DNA from: CAZAKO01 sp964546145 | Lineage (GTDB): Bacteria > Fidelibacterota > UBA2242 | Length of the DNA: 39,789 nucleotides | Direction: 5' to 3' | Assembly: GCA_964546145.1 (NCBI GenBank) | Contig: CAZJIU010000013.1 | Coordinates: 1 to 39,789, forward strand | Part shown: positions 24,335 through 33,894 of the stretch, in pieces | How the letters are laid out: each line of letters opens with the position of its first letter | Numbering within the stretch: position 1 is the stretch's first letter | Position numbers and translations under genes: made by a program | Notes under the pieces: model-generated | The model's database searches: none | What the model was told of the DNA's origin: nothing | Seen by the model: only the letters and a program-made list of their open reading frames with translations

Positions 24335-25066
24335 TCAATACTCAATCTGCCATAAAAAAAGACCCTGAGGAGGTGCGGTAAAGGTTCTCAGCGCTGATTT
24401 CGAATTGTCAATCAAATCTTGAAAATCAGCAATAATTCCTTTTCCCCGGGCAATCTCGATCATCGTCCCAACAATCATCCGCACCATACTATGCAAAAAA
24501 CGATCGCCCGCTATTTTGTAATATAACATTTTTTCCTCTTTTATCCATTTGGATTCATAGATCGTACAAATTTTTGAACGGGATTGAGCAGCTGTGCGAC
24601 AGAGCCTGGTAAAATCATGCTGCCCTTCAATCAGCCGGGCGCATTCAACCAGACGATCTTGATTCAAATCGAACTCGATTTGCCAAGTAAAATACCGCTG
24701 GATAACCGATCGAGCCAGCAAAATCTGATAAAGATAAGTTCGCCGCCGAGCCTGAAATCGAGCATGAAAACCGGGGATTGTTTCCCAGCATTGGTGAACA
24801 TAAATATCCCTTGGGGTTTTGGCATTCAGGGCTTTGCGAATCCTTTCGGGAGTGAGCTTGGTTGCCAGATCGAAGTGCGCCACCTGACCTCGGGCATGTA
24901 CTCCGGCATCGGTTCGACCGGCGCCGATTACCGTCACTTTTCGACTTTGATTTAAATCGGCTAATCCGGTCTCCAAAATTTCCTGAACCGAGCGCTTGTG
25001 AGCCTGACGCTGCCAACCACAAAAATCGGTTCCATCATATTCTACTTCGATTGCAAAGCGCCGCAC
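24335..25066 (-). CDS. truA: tRNA pseudouridine(38-40) synthase TruA
   Basis: The protein is about 243 aa. The catalytic Asp53 lies in GAGRTDAGVHARGQVAHF; the N-terminus is FAIEVEYDGTDFCGWQRQ, and FLHSMVRMIVGTMIEIARGK is near the end. It converts U38-U40 in the anticodon stem-loop of many tRNAs to pseudouridine. No ATG fits. GTG 25066 has a GGA element 5 nt upstream and is preferred; TTG 25075, directly after an AGG, is the alternative. The gene follows ecfT by roughly 18 bp. Confidence 0.94.
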   Translation of the reverse strand: MRRFAIEVEYDGTDFCGWQRQAHKRSVQEILETGLADLNQSRKVTVIGAGRTDAGVHARGQVAHFDLATKLTPERIRKALNAKTPRDIYVHQCWETIPGFHARFQARRRTYLYQILLARSVIQRYFTWQIEFDLNQDRLVECARLIEGQHDFTRLCRTAAQSRSKICTIYESKWIKEEKMLYYKIAGDRFLHSMVRMIVGTMIEIARGKGIIADFQDLIDNSKSALRTFTAPPQGLFLWQIEY

Positions 25067-25084
25067 AAATTCCAACCTATCTAC

Positions 25085-25831
25085 TCATTTGACATAACAA
25101 ATTATCATCACTACGCAGAAAATGAATATCAAACTTATCATCCAATCTCGCTGTGTCATCCTAAGAGTTTGATAATAACTCCGCCGGGATTGAGACCCAT
25201 AGCCGCGGATTGTCATGGCATCTGCCAGGGTCTCCGCCCGCTGAAAACTTAAAACCATCAAAGGTACCAAAGTATCCTGTATCTGGCGCACACGATCAAT
25301 TAATGAAATGCCGCTATCATTGAGATAAATTCGCCAATTTTCCCTCAATTGGCGGTACTCATCACTGAGAATCGGAAAAAATTTCACGGCAATAAAAATC
25401 ATTTGAAAGAGATTATCAACAAATCCGCACCAGCGCTGCAAAGGTTTGAGGAAATAATAAACCGCATCCAGAAACTCGATGTTGCGGATCCACTGCAGCC
25501 CAAATGCCATTAAAAAAATTAGATTACCCAATCGCAGGCTGAACAACAGCGGCTGCATAAACATTACCAGATTCAGTTTGCGGGAACCGATAATCACCTG
25601 CCACCCCTCTGCCGTAATTAAAAAATGGATCAGCAAGGTAATCGGCAGAAGGATCAGCAGATAGCGGATTGATCTGATTATTTTAGAGAGTGCTATATGA
25701 TTCAGCAGTATAACTGCGAAAATTACTCCCAGACAGAGTAGCTGACCTCCAACTCCGGGTAGTAAAAAAATGACTATCAGCGCGGCAGCGGTGAAAATCA
25801 ATTTCGCCCGGGGATCAAGGTTGTATATCAA
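25085..25831 (-). CDS. ecfT: Energy-coupling factor transporter transmembrane protein EcfT (CbiQ family)
   Basis: This 248-aa protein has about five membrane helices. The opening NLDPRAKLIFTAAALIVI is the typical EcfT/CbiQ start. The cytoplasmic coupling-helix signature FQRAETLADAMTIRGYG contains the Ala-Arg-Gly-like motif that contacts the ATPases. EcfT links the EcfA/EcfA' ATPases to a substrate-binding S component for vitamin or metal uptake. No ATPase or S component is adjacent, so the substrate cannot be inferred. The start is TTG 25831, overlapping the upstream stop (TTGA) with a GGAAG site; there is no alternative ATG. Confidence 0.88.
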   Translation of the reverse strand: MIYNLDPRAKLIFTAAALIVIFLLPGVGGQLLCLGVIFAVILLNHIALSKIIRSIRYLLILLPITLLIHFLITAEGWQVIIGSRKLNLVMFMQPLLFSLRLGNLIFLMAFGLQWIRNIEFLDAVYYFLKPLQRWCGFVDNLFQMIFIAVKFFPILSDEYRQLRENWRIYLNDSGISLIDRVRQIQDTLVPLMVLSFQRAETLADAMTIRGYGSQSRRSYYQTLRMTQRDWMISLIFIFCVVMIICYVK

Positions 25832-26487
25832 AATTTAACTTCCAGTAAAAATTGCAACTGACCATTTCCCGGCAGAATCAAAGCCTGAACCTCATCCACC
25901 GGTTTTTCCAATCGGTCTTTGGTCAATATCACGATATCAATAATACTAACGATTCGGTTGACAACGAGCCCGGCAATCATAAATGAAGCCGCACGGTAGA
26001 GTTGCTGACTATAGACCCGCCTATCATCGAATTGACGGCGAGATGCCTCGCTATCCCAAGCCCAGGCCCAAGATTCCGGGTAAATTCGATTATTCTGCCG
26101 ATAGCGCAGCTTCTGATCGTTGTATTCAGCCAACGTTTGATAATTCCCAATATCCGTAAAATAAACGAGGTCTTTGCCTTTTGGATTAATTCCGGCATGG
26201 ACTGCCGCCAATGCTTTCATATCCCGCTCGACTGAAGCTGCAAAAAAATTCAAGCTAAAATAACTTACCCAGAGAGATAGTTCAGTACTATTTAAAATAT
26301 AACCCCGGCTTGGATAGCTTAAAGAGTGCTCTCCCCATCCGGGAAGAACTAATGACCTTAGTATTAGACTCCGCGCTCTGGACTGCGTAATGGTTTCGGT
26401 TGCATCCAATCCCTGAGCTTGTCCCGAGTTTCCAATTAATAAACCTAAGCCTATCAGGCAGGCTGCTAACGCAGAACGTCTTAGCAT
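25828..26487 (-). CDS. DUF5683-like envelope protein
   Basis: This 219-aa protein has a signal peptide (SALAACLIGLGLLIGNSGQA). The stretch ARSLILRSLVLPGWGEHSL then RGYILNSTELSLWVSYFSL is characteristic of DUF5683-type proteins of FCB bacteria (PGxGQ/GEHxL followed by a membrane helix). A second hydrophobic segment near the C-terminus (AASFMIAGLVVNRIVSIIDI) suggests two membrane passes. The middle is soluble and rich in Tyr/Arg/Asp. The function is unknown; membrane or envelope location is inferred. It overlaps lnt by 7 nt with a GGAG site and overlaps ecfT. Confidence 0.7.
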   Translation of the reverse strand: MLRRSALAACLIGLGLLIGNSGQAQGLDATETITQSRARSLILRSLVLPGWGEHSLSYPSRGYILNSTELSLWVSYFSLNFFAASVERDMKALAAVHAGINPKGKDLVYFTDIGNYQTLAEYNDQKLRYRQNNRIYPESWAWAWDSEASRRQFDDRRVYSQQLYRAASFMIAGLVVNRIVSIIDIVILTKDRLEKPVDEVQALILPGNGQLQFLLEVKF

Positions 26488-28052
26488 CTTACTTTTCTCC
26501 TTATCAAAACCAATCCTAAAAATAAGACTGATCCGACGACATTAATTATTCCAAACCAATCCCCCAGACGGGCATAAACAGTGCGACCGGATCCCTGTGG
26601 TACCACTACCGCCAGCCAGTTCACCTCGCCAAATCGGGTCCGACTCAGAATCCGACCATAGGCATCATAAATTAGCGAGATTCCGGTGTTTGCCGAGCGC
26701 ACCACCGGAATGCGATTTTCAATTGCCCGGAAACGTGCGATTTCAGCATGCAGATAGGGCGCCGAATTATTGCCAAACCAGGCGTCATTGGAAACAATTA
26801 CCAAAAGTTCCGATCCCATTTTGACACCCTTGCGGACAATATCGGGAAAAGTGGACTCATAGCAAATCACAGTATGAAATTGCAGGACCGTATCTCTAGC
26901 TGCCGCGTGCTCAACCATCAAGGGAATCGAAAAAACTCTCATTTTCTCACCGGCATCGAAATTACCCTGCCCTAAGTTCAAGTTATCCAATTCCGTAAAT
27001 ACCTCTGAAAGCGGGATATATTCGCCGAAAGGAACCAATCTTATTTTATTATAGGATTCAATTCGCCGCGATCGGGGACGCAGCAAAAAGGTGGAATTAT
27101 AGATTTTATACTTTTTGGAACTGGTAAATTCGTAATCTGGCACACCCGTCACAAGATTAGTATTCAAATGCGTGATCTGGGCGATGGTTGCATCCAGAAG
27201 CTGGTGCCGGTTGTGGCGCAGATAAGCTGGTACTGCCGATTCCGGCCAAACAATTAAATCCCGGGGTTCGGCACATGCCGAATCAGTCAGACTGTAGAGC
27301 AGCCCAATCACATCCCAGAAAGCCTCACCGTCCCATTTTTCATTGGGATCTACATTCGGCTGAATCAACGCCACATGAACCGGACGTACATCACTCACAG
27401 GTCGTTTTGTAGACAAGGTAATTCCACCAAAAATTTCCAGAATCAAAAAAATTCCTAAAAGGCAATAAATATAGGGCAAACTCGCCGGCAACCTTTTAGT
27501 TCCATGAATTAAGCTCAAAACCAGGAGTACATTGACCAAAACAATGATAAAACTCAGACTATTGGCACCCGAGAACGCGACAATCTGAATCAGCTGAATT
27601 GCCTGGCTCTGGGTGTAGCAGAGATTATTCCAGGTAAAGCCCAGGGTTCCGAAGGAACGCAGATATTCAACTGCCGCCCAGACGAACGGAAAGGACCAGA
27701 TGCCCGCCTTCTGCCCCCCATAGCGACCAATAATTCCCACTATTAATCCAATCAGGCCATAATTAAGCGCCAGAAACAGGACACTGGCGACCATCGAAAG
27801 GACACTCCAGTACCACATCGTCCCCTTGTTAACCGCCAGCCAGTACATAATTCCCAGGTTAAGGATCAGGCCAAAAAAGTAGCCCTTTTCAAATCCCAGA
27901 TGAAAATCATCTTTAATAAAAAGGATTATCAGTGGAATCAGACTAAAATAGGCTAAAAATCCTAGCGGTGAGGGCGGGAATGCAGCGACTGTTAACAGAC
28001 CTGCTGAACAGATCAACACCCAGTTGGGCAAGGCGCGGAGATTATCAAACAT
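26481..28052 (-). CDS. lnt: Apolipoprotein N-acyltransferase
   Basis: This 523-aa protein has about seven or eight N-terminal membrane helices and then a nitrilase-fold domain (~225-495). The triad is visible: Glu271 (WPESAVP), Lys336 (YNKIRLVPFGEYIP) and Cys398 (VICYESTFPD). It adds the third acyl chain to lipoproteins on the periplasmic face of the inner membrane, the step before Lol sorting, which fits the LolA-like protein encoded downstream in the same run. AAGGATCT precedes ATG 28052. It supports a Gram-negative, two-membrane cell. Confidence 0.96.
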   Translation of the reverse strand: MFDNLRALPNWVLICSAGLLTVAAFPPSPLGFLAYFSLIPLIILFIKDDFHLGFEKGYFFGLILNLGIMYWLAVNKGTMWYWSVLSMVASVLFLALNYGLIGLIVGIIGRYGGQKAGIWSFPFVWAAVEYLRSFGTLGFTWNNLCYTQSQAIQLIQIVAFSGANSLSFIIVLVNVLLVLSLIHGTKRLPASLPYIYCLLGIFLILEIFGGITLSTKRPVSDVRPVHVALIQPNVDPNEKWDGEAFWDVIGLLYSLTDSACAEPRDLIVWPESAVPAYLRHNRHQLLDATIAQITHLNTNLVTGVPDYEFTSSKKYKIYNSTFLLRPRSRRIESYNKIRLVPFGEYIPLSEVFTELDNLNLGQGNFDAGEKMRVFSIPLMVEHAAARDTVLQFHTVICYESTFPDIVRKGVKMGSELLVIVSNDAWFGNNSAPYLHAEIARFRAIENRIPVVRSANTGISLIYDAYGRILSRTRFGEVNWLAVVVPQGSGRTVYARLGDWFGIINVVGSVLFLGLVLIRRKVRC

Positions 28053-28109
28053 AGATCCTTTCTGGATTAGATGATATCTGAATTGGTTCCGATTGGAAGC
28101 CAGGCGAGT

Positions 28110-28412
28110 TTATTTTTTCAGGGCGGCTTTGATTAATTTCCCCGGTTTAAAGTGGGTTTTTTTGCGTGGTGGTACATAGACCACTTCGTTCGTGCGGGGA
28201 TTGCGGGCTTTCGGTTTAGCCTTGGTTTGTTTGACTTCAAAAACACCAAAATTCCGGATTTCAATCCGCAGACTGGGGCGCTTTTCACTGAGCATTTCCC
28301 GTAAGGTGTTAAATACTCCATCCACGACATCTTCCGTGTCACTCACTTTGCGATCCAACCGATCGGCAGTGATTTTGGTAACATCTTTCTTGGTATAGGT
28401 TTTGGTTCGCAT
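28110..28412 (-). CDS. HU/IHF family DNA-binding protein
   Basis: At 100 aa the length is near the family norm. The beta-arm region is clear (RIEIRNFGVFEVKQTKAKPKA). The Pro that intercalates into DNA lies in RNPRTNE, followed by VPPRKKTHFKPGKLIKAAL. The N-terminus is more basic than usual (MRTKTYTKKDVTK). It is a small nucleoid-associated protein that bends DNA. It lies 12 bp after the relA/spoT gene with a good AAGGAGA site, and 57 bp before lnt. HU and IHF subunits cannot be told apart by eye. Confidence 0.93.
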   Translation of the reverse strand: MRTKTYTKKDVTKITADRLDRKVSDTEDVVDGVFNTLREMLSEKRPSLRIEIRNFGVFEVKQTKAKPKARNPRTNEVVYVPPRKKTHFKPGKLIKAALKK

Positions 28413-28424
28413 ACCTAATCTCCT

Positions 28425-30611
28425 TTATTTGCGTTCGACAGTAACTATTCCTTGAATGGTCTGTAACTTGGCGATAATCCGATTCAGATGCGCCAGATTC
28501 CCAACTTGCAGCACCATTGAAATATGAATTATGGTGTCATCAACACTACCATCAATGTTGATGATATTGGTATTGGTTGCCGAGATAACTTCGGTAACAT
28601 CCTTGAGAAAATTCCGGCGTTCCTGGCCGATAATCTTGATTTGGGCCAGAAATTGCTGATGCCGATCTACATCCCATTCGACATCCATTAAGCGTTCGTT
28701 TTCTTTCAATAGCACGGGGATATTACCACAATCACTTTTATGAACAATAATTCCTCTTCCGCGGCTGACAAATCCGACAATCGGATCGCCCGGAATTGGA
28801 TTGCAACACTTGGCAAAATTGACCATTACATTGGCAATGCCCTGAATTCTAATACCTTTGATGTTGCGCCGGGCTTTCTCGATGAATCGGGCATCCGCAT
28901 CCTGTGGCTCAACCTCCTTCTTGTCGCGCGGAAATAATTTTGAATAAATTGCCGGGATAGTAATTAGGCCGCTGCCCACCGCACCATAGAACTTTTCCAG
29001 GTCATCATATCCGAATTGGTTAATTGACTGCTGCACGACCTTGCCAAAGTTCAGGCGCCGAAAACGTTGGTTCTCGCGATCAATCATCTCCTTGCCCAAG
29101 CGGACACTCTCCTCGAATTGGACTTTGCGGAGATATCGTTTGATTGCGCCAATGGCTTTGGAGGTCTTGACAAACTTCAGCCAGGCGTAGCTGGGACGAT
29201 GACTCTCGGAAGTAATAATTTCAACCGTTTGGCCGCTATTTAATTCGGTATTTAAAGGCACCATCTTGCCATCAACCTTAGCACCAATACAAGAATAACC
29301 GACTACGGTATGCACTTCAAAGGCGAAATCTACCGGCGTAGCTCCCTTTGGCAAACGAATTAAATCACCAGCCGGAGTAAAAAGAAAGATCTCATCTTTA
29401 AAGAGATCAATCTTCAGCATATCCATAAAACCCCGGGGATCAGCCGATTCGGCCTGCAACACATCAATCAAATCACGTAACCATTTGACATATTTATCCA
29501 CCTCATCCGGACGCGTACGACCTTCCTTGTAGCGCCAATGAGCTGCGATCCCCTCCTCGGCAATTTCATTCATCTCTTCAGTCCGAATCTGAATCTCCAC
29601 CATTCGTCCACCAGGACCATAGACCGTTGTGTGAATTGACTGATAAAAATTAGCTTTATGATTTGCAATATAGTCTTTAAAACGATCCATTACCGGGGTA
29701 AACAGATCGTGGACGACTCCCAGTACAGTATAACATTCCTCCTTAGTTTCGACGATTACTCTTATCGCCAGCAGATCATAAATTTCTTCAAAAGGTTTGT
29801 TGCGATCTTTCATCTTTTTATAGATCGAAAAGAAATTCTTTGGGCGACCGGAAATTTTAGCCTCGATCCCCATCTCATTCAGCACTTTAACCAGCGGATT
29901 GGTAAAAGTTTTAATATATTTCTCCCGGTCAGCGCGCTTCTCCCGCACCTTTTTCTGGAGGAAATTATAAGCATCTAGCTCAAGCGTTTTCAGTACTAGA
30001 TCTTCGAGAACCGATTTGACTTTATACATTCCCAACCGGTGGGCTAACGGAGCATATACATCGCGAGTTTCGATGGCAATCCGCCGCCGCTTGATCGGTG
30101 GCAGTGATTCCAGAGTCTGCATATTATGCGTTCGGTCAGCCAACTTGATAATTAAAACCCGGATATCTTCGGCCACACTCAGCAGCATTTTCCGGAAATT
30201 ATCAGCCTGCTCTTCCTGACGACTGTGGAAGCTAATGCCACTGATTTTGGAGACCCCCTCTACCAGTTTGGCGACTTCAAGACCGAATTTTTGCTCAAGA
30301 TCGCTGTAGTTAATTCCGGTATCTTCGATCACGTCATGCAACAAGCCGCAAGCAATCACCACCTCATCCATGTTCATTTCGGCCAGGATCCGGGCAGTCT
30401 GGTAGGGATGTTCAAAATAAGGTTCGCCGGACTTGCGCATTTGTCCACGATGAGCCTCACGCGCAAAGATATAGACTTGCCATAAAAAGTCCTCATCCTC
30501 TTTGCTGAAAGAGATACTCTTCTCACCTCGATGCAGTAGGGCATAAAATTTTTTCGGACGCTTTTCCCGCTTCTGCGAGATCTGTACCTTTTCAACCAGT
30601 TGATTGGTCAT
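28425..30611 (-). CDS. relA: Bifunctional (p)ppGpp synthetase/hydrolase (RelA/SpoT family)
   Basis: This 728-aa long RSH has four domains: an HD hydrolase (~45-190, with GLLHDVIEDTG), a synthetase (~240-370, IYDLLAIRVIV and ANFYQSIHTTVYGPGG, ending EIQIRTEEMNEIAEEGIAAHW), TGS (~408-468, LFTPAGDLIRLPKGATPVDF) and a C-terminal ACT domain (~655-728). The zinc-finger-like part (NFAKCCNPIPGDPIVGFVSR) is also present. Both hydrolase and synthetase motifs look intact, so it probably makes and degrades (p)ppGpp. The start overlaps the dnaB stop by one base (TAATG). Confidence 0.97.
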   Translation of the reverse strand: MTNQLVEKVQISQKREKRPKKFYALLHRGEKSISFSKEDEDFLWQVYIFAREAHRGQMRKSGEPYFEHPYQTARILAEMNMDEVVIACGLLHDVIEDTGINYSDLEQKFGLEVAKLVEGVSKISGISFHSRQEEQADNFRKMLLSVAEDIRVLIIKLADRTHNMQTLESLPPIKRRRIAIETRDVYAPLAHRLGMYKVKSVLEDLVLKTLELDAYNFLQKKVREKRADREKYIKTFTNPLVKVLNEMGIEAKISGRPKNFFSIYKKMKDRNKPFEEIYDLLAIRVIVETKEECYTVLGVVHDLFTPVMDRFKDYIANHKANFYQSIHTTVYGPGGRMVEIQIRTEEMNEIAEEGIAAHWRYKEGRTRPDEVDKYVKWLRDLIDVLQAESADPRGFMDMLKIDLFKDEIFLFTPAGDLIRLPKGATPVDFAFEVHTVVGYSCIGAKVDGKMVPLNTELNSGQTVEIITSESHRPSYAWLKFVKTSKAIGAIKRYLRKVQFEESVRLGKEMIDRENQRFRRLNFGKVVQQSINQFGYDDLEKFYGAVGSGLITIPAIYSKLFPRDKKEVEPQDADARFIEKARRNIKGIRIQGIANVMVNFAKCCNPIPGDPIVGFVSRGRGIIVHKSDCGNIPVLLKENERLMDVEWDVDRHQQFLAQIKIIGQERRNFLKDVTEVISATNTNIINIDGSVDDTIIHISMVLQVGNLAHLNRIIAKLQTIQGIVTVERK

Positions 30612-31993
30612 TAGAAAGGAGCACCTGCAATTTCTTCACGTTTTGGAGCAATGGTCTCGAATCGGGCATACTGATCTATAAAAACTACATCCACTTTACC
30701 AGTCGGACCATTACGCTGTTTTTCCACGATGATTTCGGCTTTGCGCTCATCTTCCAGACTAATTTCTTCATTTGCCCGACGTTTATATAATATTGGACGA
30801 TAAACGAACATCACTACATCGGCATCCTGCTCAATCGCACCTGACTCACGTAGATCGGACAGCTGTGGTCGGTGTTCACCACCCCGGATTTCGACCGCCC
30901 GCGAGAGCTGCGAAAGGGCAACGACGGGCAGGTTCAACTCCTTAGCCAGCGCTTTCAAACTCCGCGATATCTCAGTAATCTCCTGCTGCCGACTCTCCGC
31001 CGGACGCCCCTTCACTAGTTGCAAATAATCGAGAATTATCATTTGGACATCATGCTCGGCTTTTAGCCGACGGGCTTTGGCTCTGATTTCCATGGTAGTG
31101 AGCACCGGGGAATCATCAATAAATAACGGTGCCTTGGCCAGACTACCGGTCTTCTCACTGAGCCGACGCCATTGATCATCAGGTAATTTACCGGTTCGAA
31201 CCCGATGACTATCCACCCGGGCTTCGGCACATAATAAGCGCATTGCCAGCTGATAATCCGCCATTTCCAGGCTGAAAAACCCGACCGGGATATTGTACTC
31301 GACGGTCGCATTGCGGGCAATCGAAAGCGCCAGCGAGGTCTTACCCATACTGGGTCGGCCTGCCAGGATAATCAGTTCTCCATTTTGAAAACCGGAAGTC
31401 AGGTCGTCCAGATCAATAAATCCTGTGGGCACTCCGGTAGTATGATATTTGCGGCGGTGAATATTATCAATATGTTCGAAAGCCTTGGTTAGCACATTAC
31501 TGAAATCTTTAAAACCAATCTTCAGGTGACTGTCGGCCAGGGCGAAAATCCGCTGTTCTGCCTGATCCAGAATTTCGTCAGCGGAGCTTTTAGCCTCATA
31601 GGCTTCGGTCTGAATTTCAGTCGAGGAGATAATCAGTTTCCTTAAGATGGACTTTTCCAGCACGATGCGGGCATAATGTTCGATATTCGCCGCCGAGGGT
31701 GTAGCCTCCACCAGTCCGGTGACATAATAAGCCCCGCCAACCTTTTCCAGATGCTTATTCATTTTCAATCGGTCAATCACACTCACCTGGTCGATCGGCT
31801 GACCCTCATTAAAAAGGTCGGTCATTGCCCGAAAGATAAACTGATGGGCATCTTTATAAAAAGCGGTATGATCCAGATACTGCAGTGCTTTGCTGACCGC
31901 CTCTTTATCCAGCATCATCGCTCCCAAAACTGATACTTCGGCCTCATCGGCATGAGGTGGAACGCGTAAATATTCAGTCTCTTTTTCCGCCAC
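30611..31993 (-). CDS. dnaB: Replicative DNA helicase DnaB
   Basis: At 460 aa the length is standard. An N-terminal helical domain (VPPHADEAEVSVLGAMMLD, ~11-29) leads through a linker to a RecA-like motor with Walker A AGRPSMGKTS (~211-220), then SLEMADYQLAMRLLC, and Walker B VQMIILDYLQLVKG. Near the end LRESGAIEQDADVVMFVYR is family-typical. It unwinds DNA ahead of the replisome as a hexamer. No intein is present, unlike in some DnaB homologues. The start is GTG 31993, with AGGGA seven bases upstream and 3 bp after the uracil-DNA glycosylase stop. Confidence 0.97.
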   Translation of the reverse strand: MAEKETEYLRVPPHADEAEVSVLGAMMLDKEAVSKALQYLDHTAFYKDAHQFIFRAMTDLFNEGQPIDQVSVIDRLKMNKHLEKVGGAYYVTGLVEATPSAANIEHYARIVLEKSILRKLIISSTEIQTEAYEAKSSADEILDQAEQRIFALADSHLKIGFKDFSNVLTKAFEHIDNIHRRKYHTTGVPTGFIDLDDLTSGFQNGELIILAGRPSMGKTSLALSIARNATVEYNIPVGFFSLEMADYQLAMRLLCAEARVDSHRVRTGKLPDDQWRRLSEKTGSLAKAPLFIDDSPVLTTMEIRAKARRLKAEHDVQMIILDYLQLVKGRPAESRQQEITEISRSLKALAKELNLPVVALSQLSRAVEIRGGEHRPQLSDLRESGAIEQDADVVMFVYRPILYKRRANEEISLEDERKAEIIVEKQRNGPTGKVDVVFIDQYARFETIAPKREEIAGAPF

Positions 31994-31996
31994 GCT

Positions 31997-32692
31997 TTAT
32001 TCCCTCTCTTTTTGGTGATAAAGGTCTCGAATTTTCCGGAAATCCTCCCAGGCAAATTTCTTGAGATAGGGATTCCGCAAGAGAGCTGCCGGGTGATAGG
32101 TTACCATCAAATCAACACCATGATAGTTATAAATTTTACCGCGCATCTGCTGCAAATTATACTCAACCCGTAATAATGTCTTGGCGGCAACTAATCCCAA
32201 ACAAACAATTAGTTTCGGCTGGATCAGGTCTATCTGGTTCAGGAGGTAAGGCTCACATTGCTCGATTTCACTGGCGTGCGGGGAACGGTTATTTGGCGGG
32301 CGACATTTCAGGATATTGGTAATGTAAACCTGCTCGCGCTTCATCTGGATCGCCGCCAGAATCCGATCCAGCAGCTGCCCGGCACGTCCCACGAAAGGTT
32401 CTCCCTTCAGATCTTCTTGTTCCCCGGGCGCTTCGCCGATAAACAGCAGATTAGTCCGGGAATCACCGACTCCGAAGACCACGTTCAGCCGGGTTTTAGC
32501 CAAAGGACATCGGGTACAGGCGAGTGCCTTAGCTTTCAATTCATCCCAGCCGAATGCCGGGGATCTATTAATTCCTTGGTTAATTGGTTGGAGATTTTCC
32601 AAATTCGGTTTGGATTCAAAATAGAATTCATCGGTAAACAATTCTGCTTGCTGAAGAAAAAAATCACGAATCGGATCGTTGGACGATTGCAT
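31997..32692 (-). CDS. Uracil-DNA glycosylase, family 4 (Fe-S type)
   Basis: In this 231-aa protein four Cys residues are placed for a 4Fe-4S cluster: Cys59 and Cys62 (ACTRCPLAKTR), Cys130 (ILKCRPP) and Cys146 (IEQCEPYL). Motif A is GEAPGEQED (86-94), the family 4 form. The C-terminal motif is VTYHPAALLRNP with His200. It removes uracil arising from cytosine deamination or misincorporation. An N-terminal extension of ~50 residues precedes the catalytic part, as in fusions of this family near polymerase-like leaders, with no recognised domain. It starts within the coaBC stop (TAATG) with a GGAG site and precedes dnaB by 3 bp. Confidence 0.93.
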   Translation of the reverse strand: MQSSNDPIRDFFLQQAELFTDEFYFESKPNLENLQPINQGINRSPAFGWDELKAKALACTRCPLAKTRLNVVFGVGDSRTNLLFIGEAPGEQEDLKGEPFVGRAGQLLDRILAAIQMKREQVYITNILKCRPPNNRSPHASEIEQCEPYLLNQIDLIQPKLIVCLGLVAAKTLLRVEYNLQQMRGKIYNYHGVDLMVTYHPAALLRNPYLKKFAWEDFRKIRDLYHQKERE

Positions 32693-33894
32693 TACTTTTT
32701 ACTCCGATGCTGCACGACGCAGGCAATAATCTGCCGGGCAATTTCCCGTTTATCAGCCAGGGGAAAATGCCATTCTCCGCCATCCGCTGAAAATAAAGTC
32801 AAGACATTTGTCTCAGCACCAAATCCAGCACCGGCCTGCGAGGGATCATTCCAGGCGATAAAATCCATCCCTTTTGCTCGCAGTTTCTCTAAAGAGCGGG
32901 CTTTACCTTCCTCAATCTCGACACTGAAGCCAATGATGCAACAAGCTTTGTTCTGCTGGCGGAAAGATTGGATCAGATCCGGTGCGGCTTTAATCTGGAG
33001 AGCGGCAGGAAACTGGGATTTTTTCAATTTAGTCGGGAAGTTTTGCTTAGGAATAAGGTCTTCGACTGCTGCCGCCATAAACAGATAATTAGCCTTAGCG
33101 GCATTCGCCAGGAGTGTATCCTGCATTTCCTGCGCCGATTCGACCTGCAAAGTCTTAACCCCAAACGGTACCGACAAAGACGTAGGTCCGCTGATCAGGA
33201 TTACCTCAGCCCCCTCTCTTTGAGCTTCGATTGCCAGGGCATAGCCCATTTTTCCCGAAGAGCGGTTAGAGATGAAGCGTACGGCATCAAGATACTCGCG
33301 GGTTGGACCAGCAGTAACCAGCACTTTTTGATCCTGCAGCAGCCGCGTTTCATGCAGACGCTGCTCCAGATAATTGAGAATAACTGACTCATTCGCCAGG
33401 CGTCCTATTCCCACTTCCTGACATGCCAGATCACCAACCTCTGGTTCGATAACACCATAACCTAATTTTTTAAGCTTGGCGATATTTTCCTGAGTAATCG
33501 GATTGAGATACATCTTCTCATTCATTGCCAGTACAAAAACGGTCTTATTCCCCGCCGTTAAAATCACGGTACTGAGCATATCATCGGCAATCCCATGAGC
33601 AGCTTTGGCCACGATATTGGCAGTTGCCGGACTGACCAGCACCAGGTCAACGTCTTTACCCAGATCTATATGCCGGGTATACACTTTTTCGCGGGCAAAC
33701 ATCTCGGTAACAACTGGCTTTCCACTCAAAGTCTCAAAAATCAACGGCTGCATGAATTTCTGCGCCGCCATGGTCATGATTACAGTTACATCGGCGTCAT
33801 ATTCCTGAATAAGCCGACGCAGTAGCGAGGCGGATTTATAGATCGCGATCCCGCCGGTCAAACCGAGGGTAATTTTATTGTTCTTCAAATTCAC
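32692..33894 (-). CDS. coaBC: Bifunctional CoaBC (phosphopantothenoylcysteine synthetase/decarboxylase)
   Basis: In this 400-aa protein the N-terminal flavoprotein CoaC half has GLTGGIAIYKSASLLRRL, the catalytic His75 (RHIDLGK) and Cys158 (GDLACQEVGIGR). The C-terminal CoaB half begins VLVTAGPTREYLDAVRFISN and SSGKMGYALA and continues to KAAPDLIQ. It joins cysteine to phosphopantothenate using CTP and then decarboxylates the product, two steps of CoA synthesis. The start is GTG 33894 with GAGG six bases upstream, inside rpoZ (20-nt overlap). The rpoZ-coaBC order is very common in bacteria. Confidence 0.97.
   Translation of the reverse strand: MNLKNNKITLGLTGGIAIYKSASLLRRLIQEYDADVTVIMTMAAQKFMQPLIFETLSGKPVVTEMFAREKVYTRHIDLGKDVDLVLVSPATANIVAKAAHGIADDMLSTVILTAGNKTVFVLAMNEKMYLNPITQENIAKLKKLGYGVIEPEVGDLACQEVGIGRLANESVILNYLEQRLHETRLLQDQKVLVTAGPTREYLDAVRFISNRSSGKMGYALAIEAQREGAEVILISGPTSLSVPFGVKTLQVESAQEMQDTLLANAAKANYLFMAAAVEDLIPKQNFPTKLKKSQFPAALQIKAAPDLIQSFRQQNKACCIIGFSVEIEEGKARSLEKLRAKGMDFIAWNDPSQAGAGFGAETNVLTLFSADGGEWHFPLADKREIARQIIACVVQHRSKK

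Noticed and set aside
32258..33088. 276-codon plus-strand frame antisense to the uracil-DNA glycosylase and coaBC genes
   Set aside because: Both opposite-strand genes carry complete catalytic motifs; the antisense translation shows no recognisable domain or RBS.
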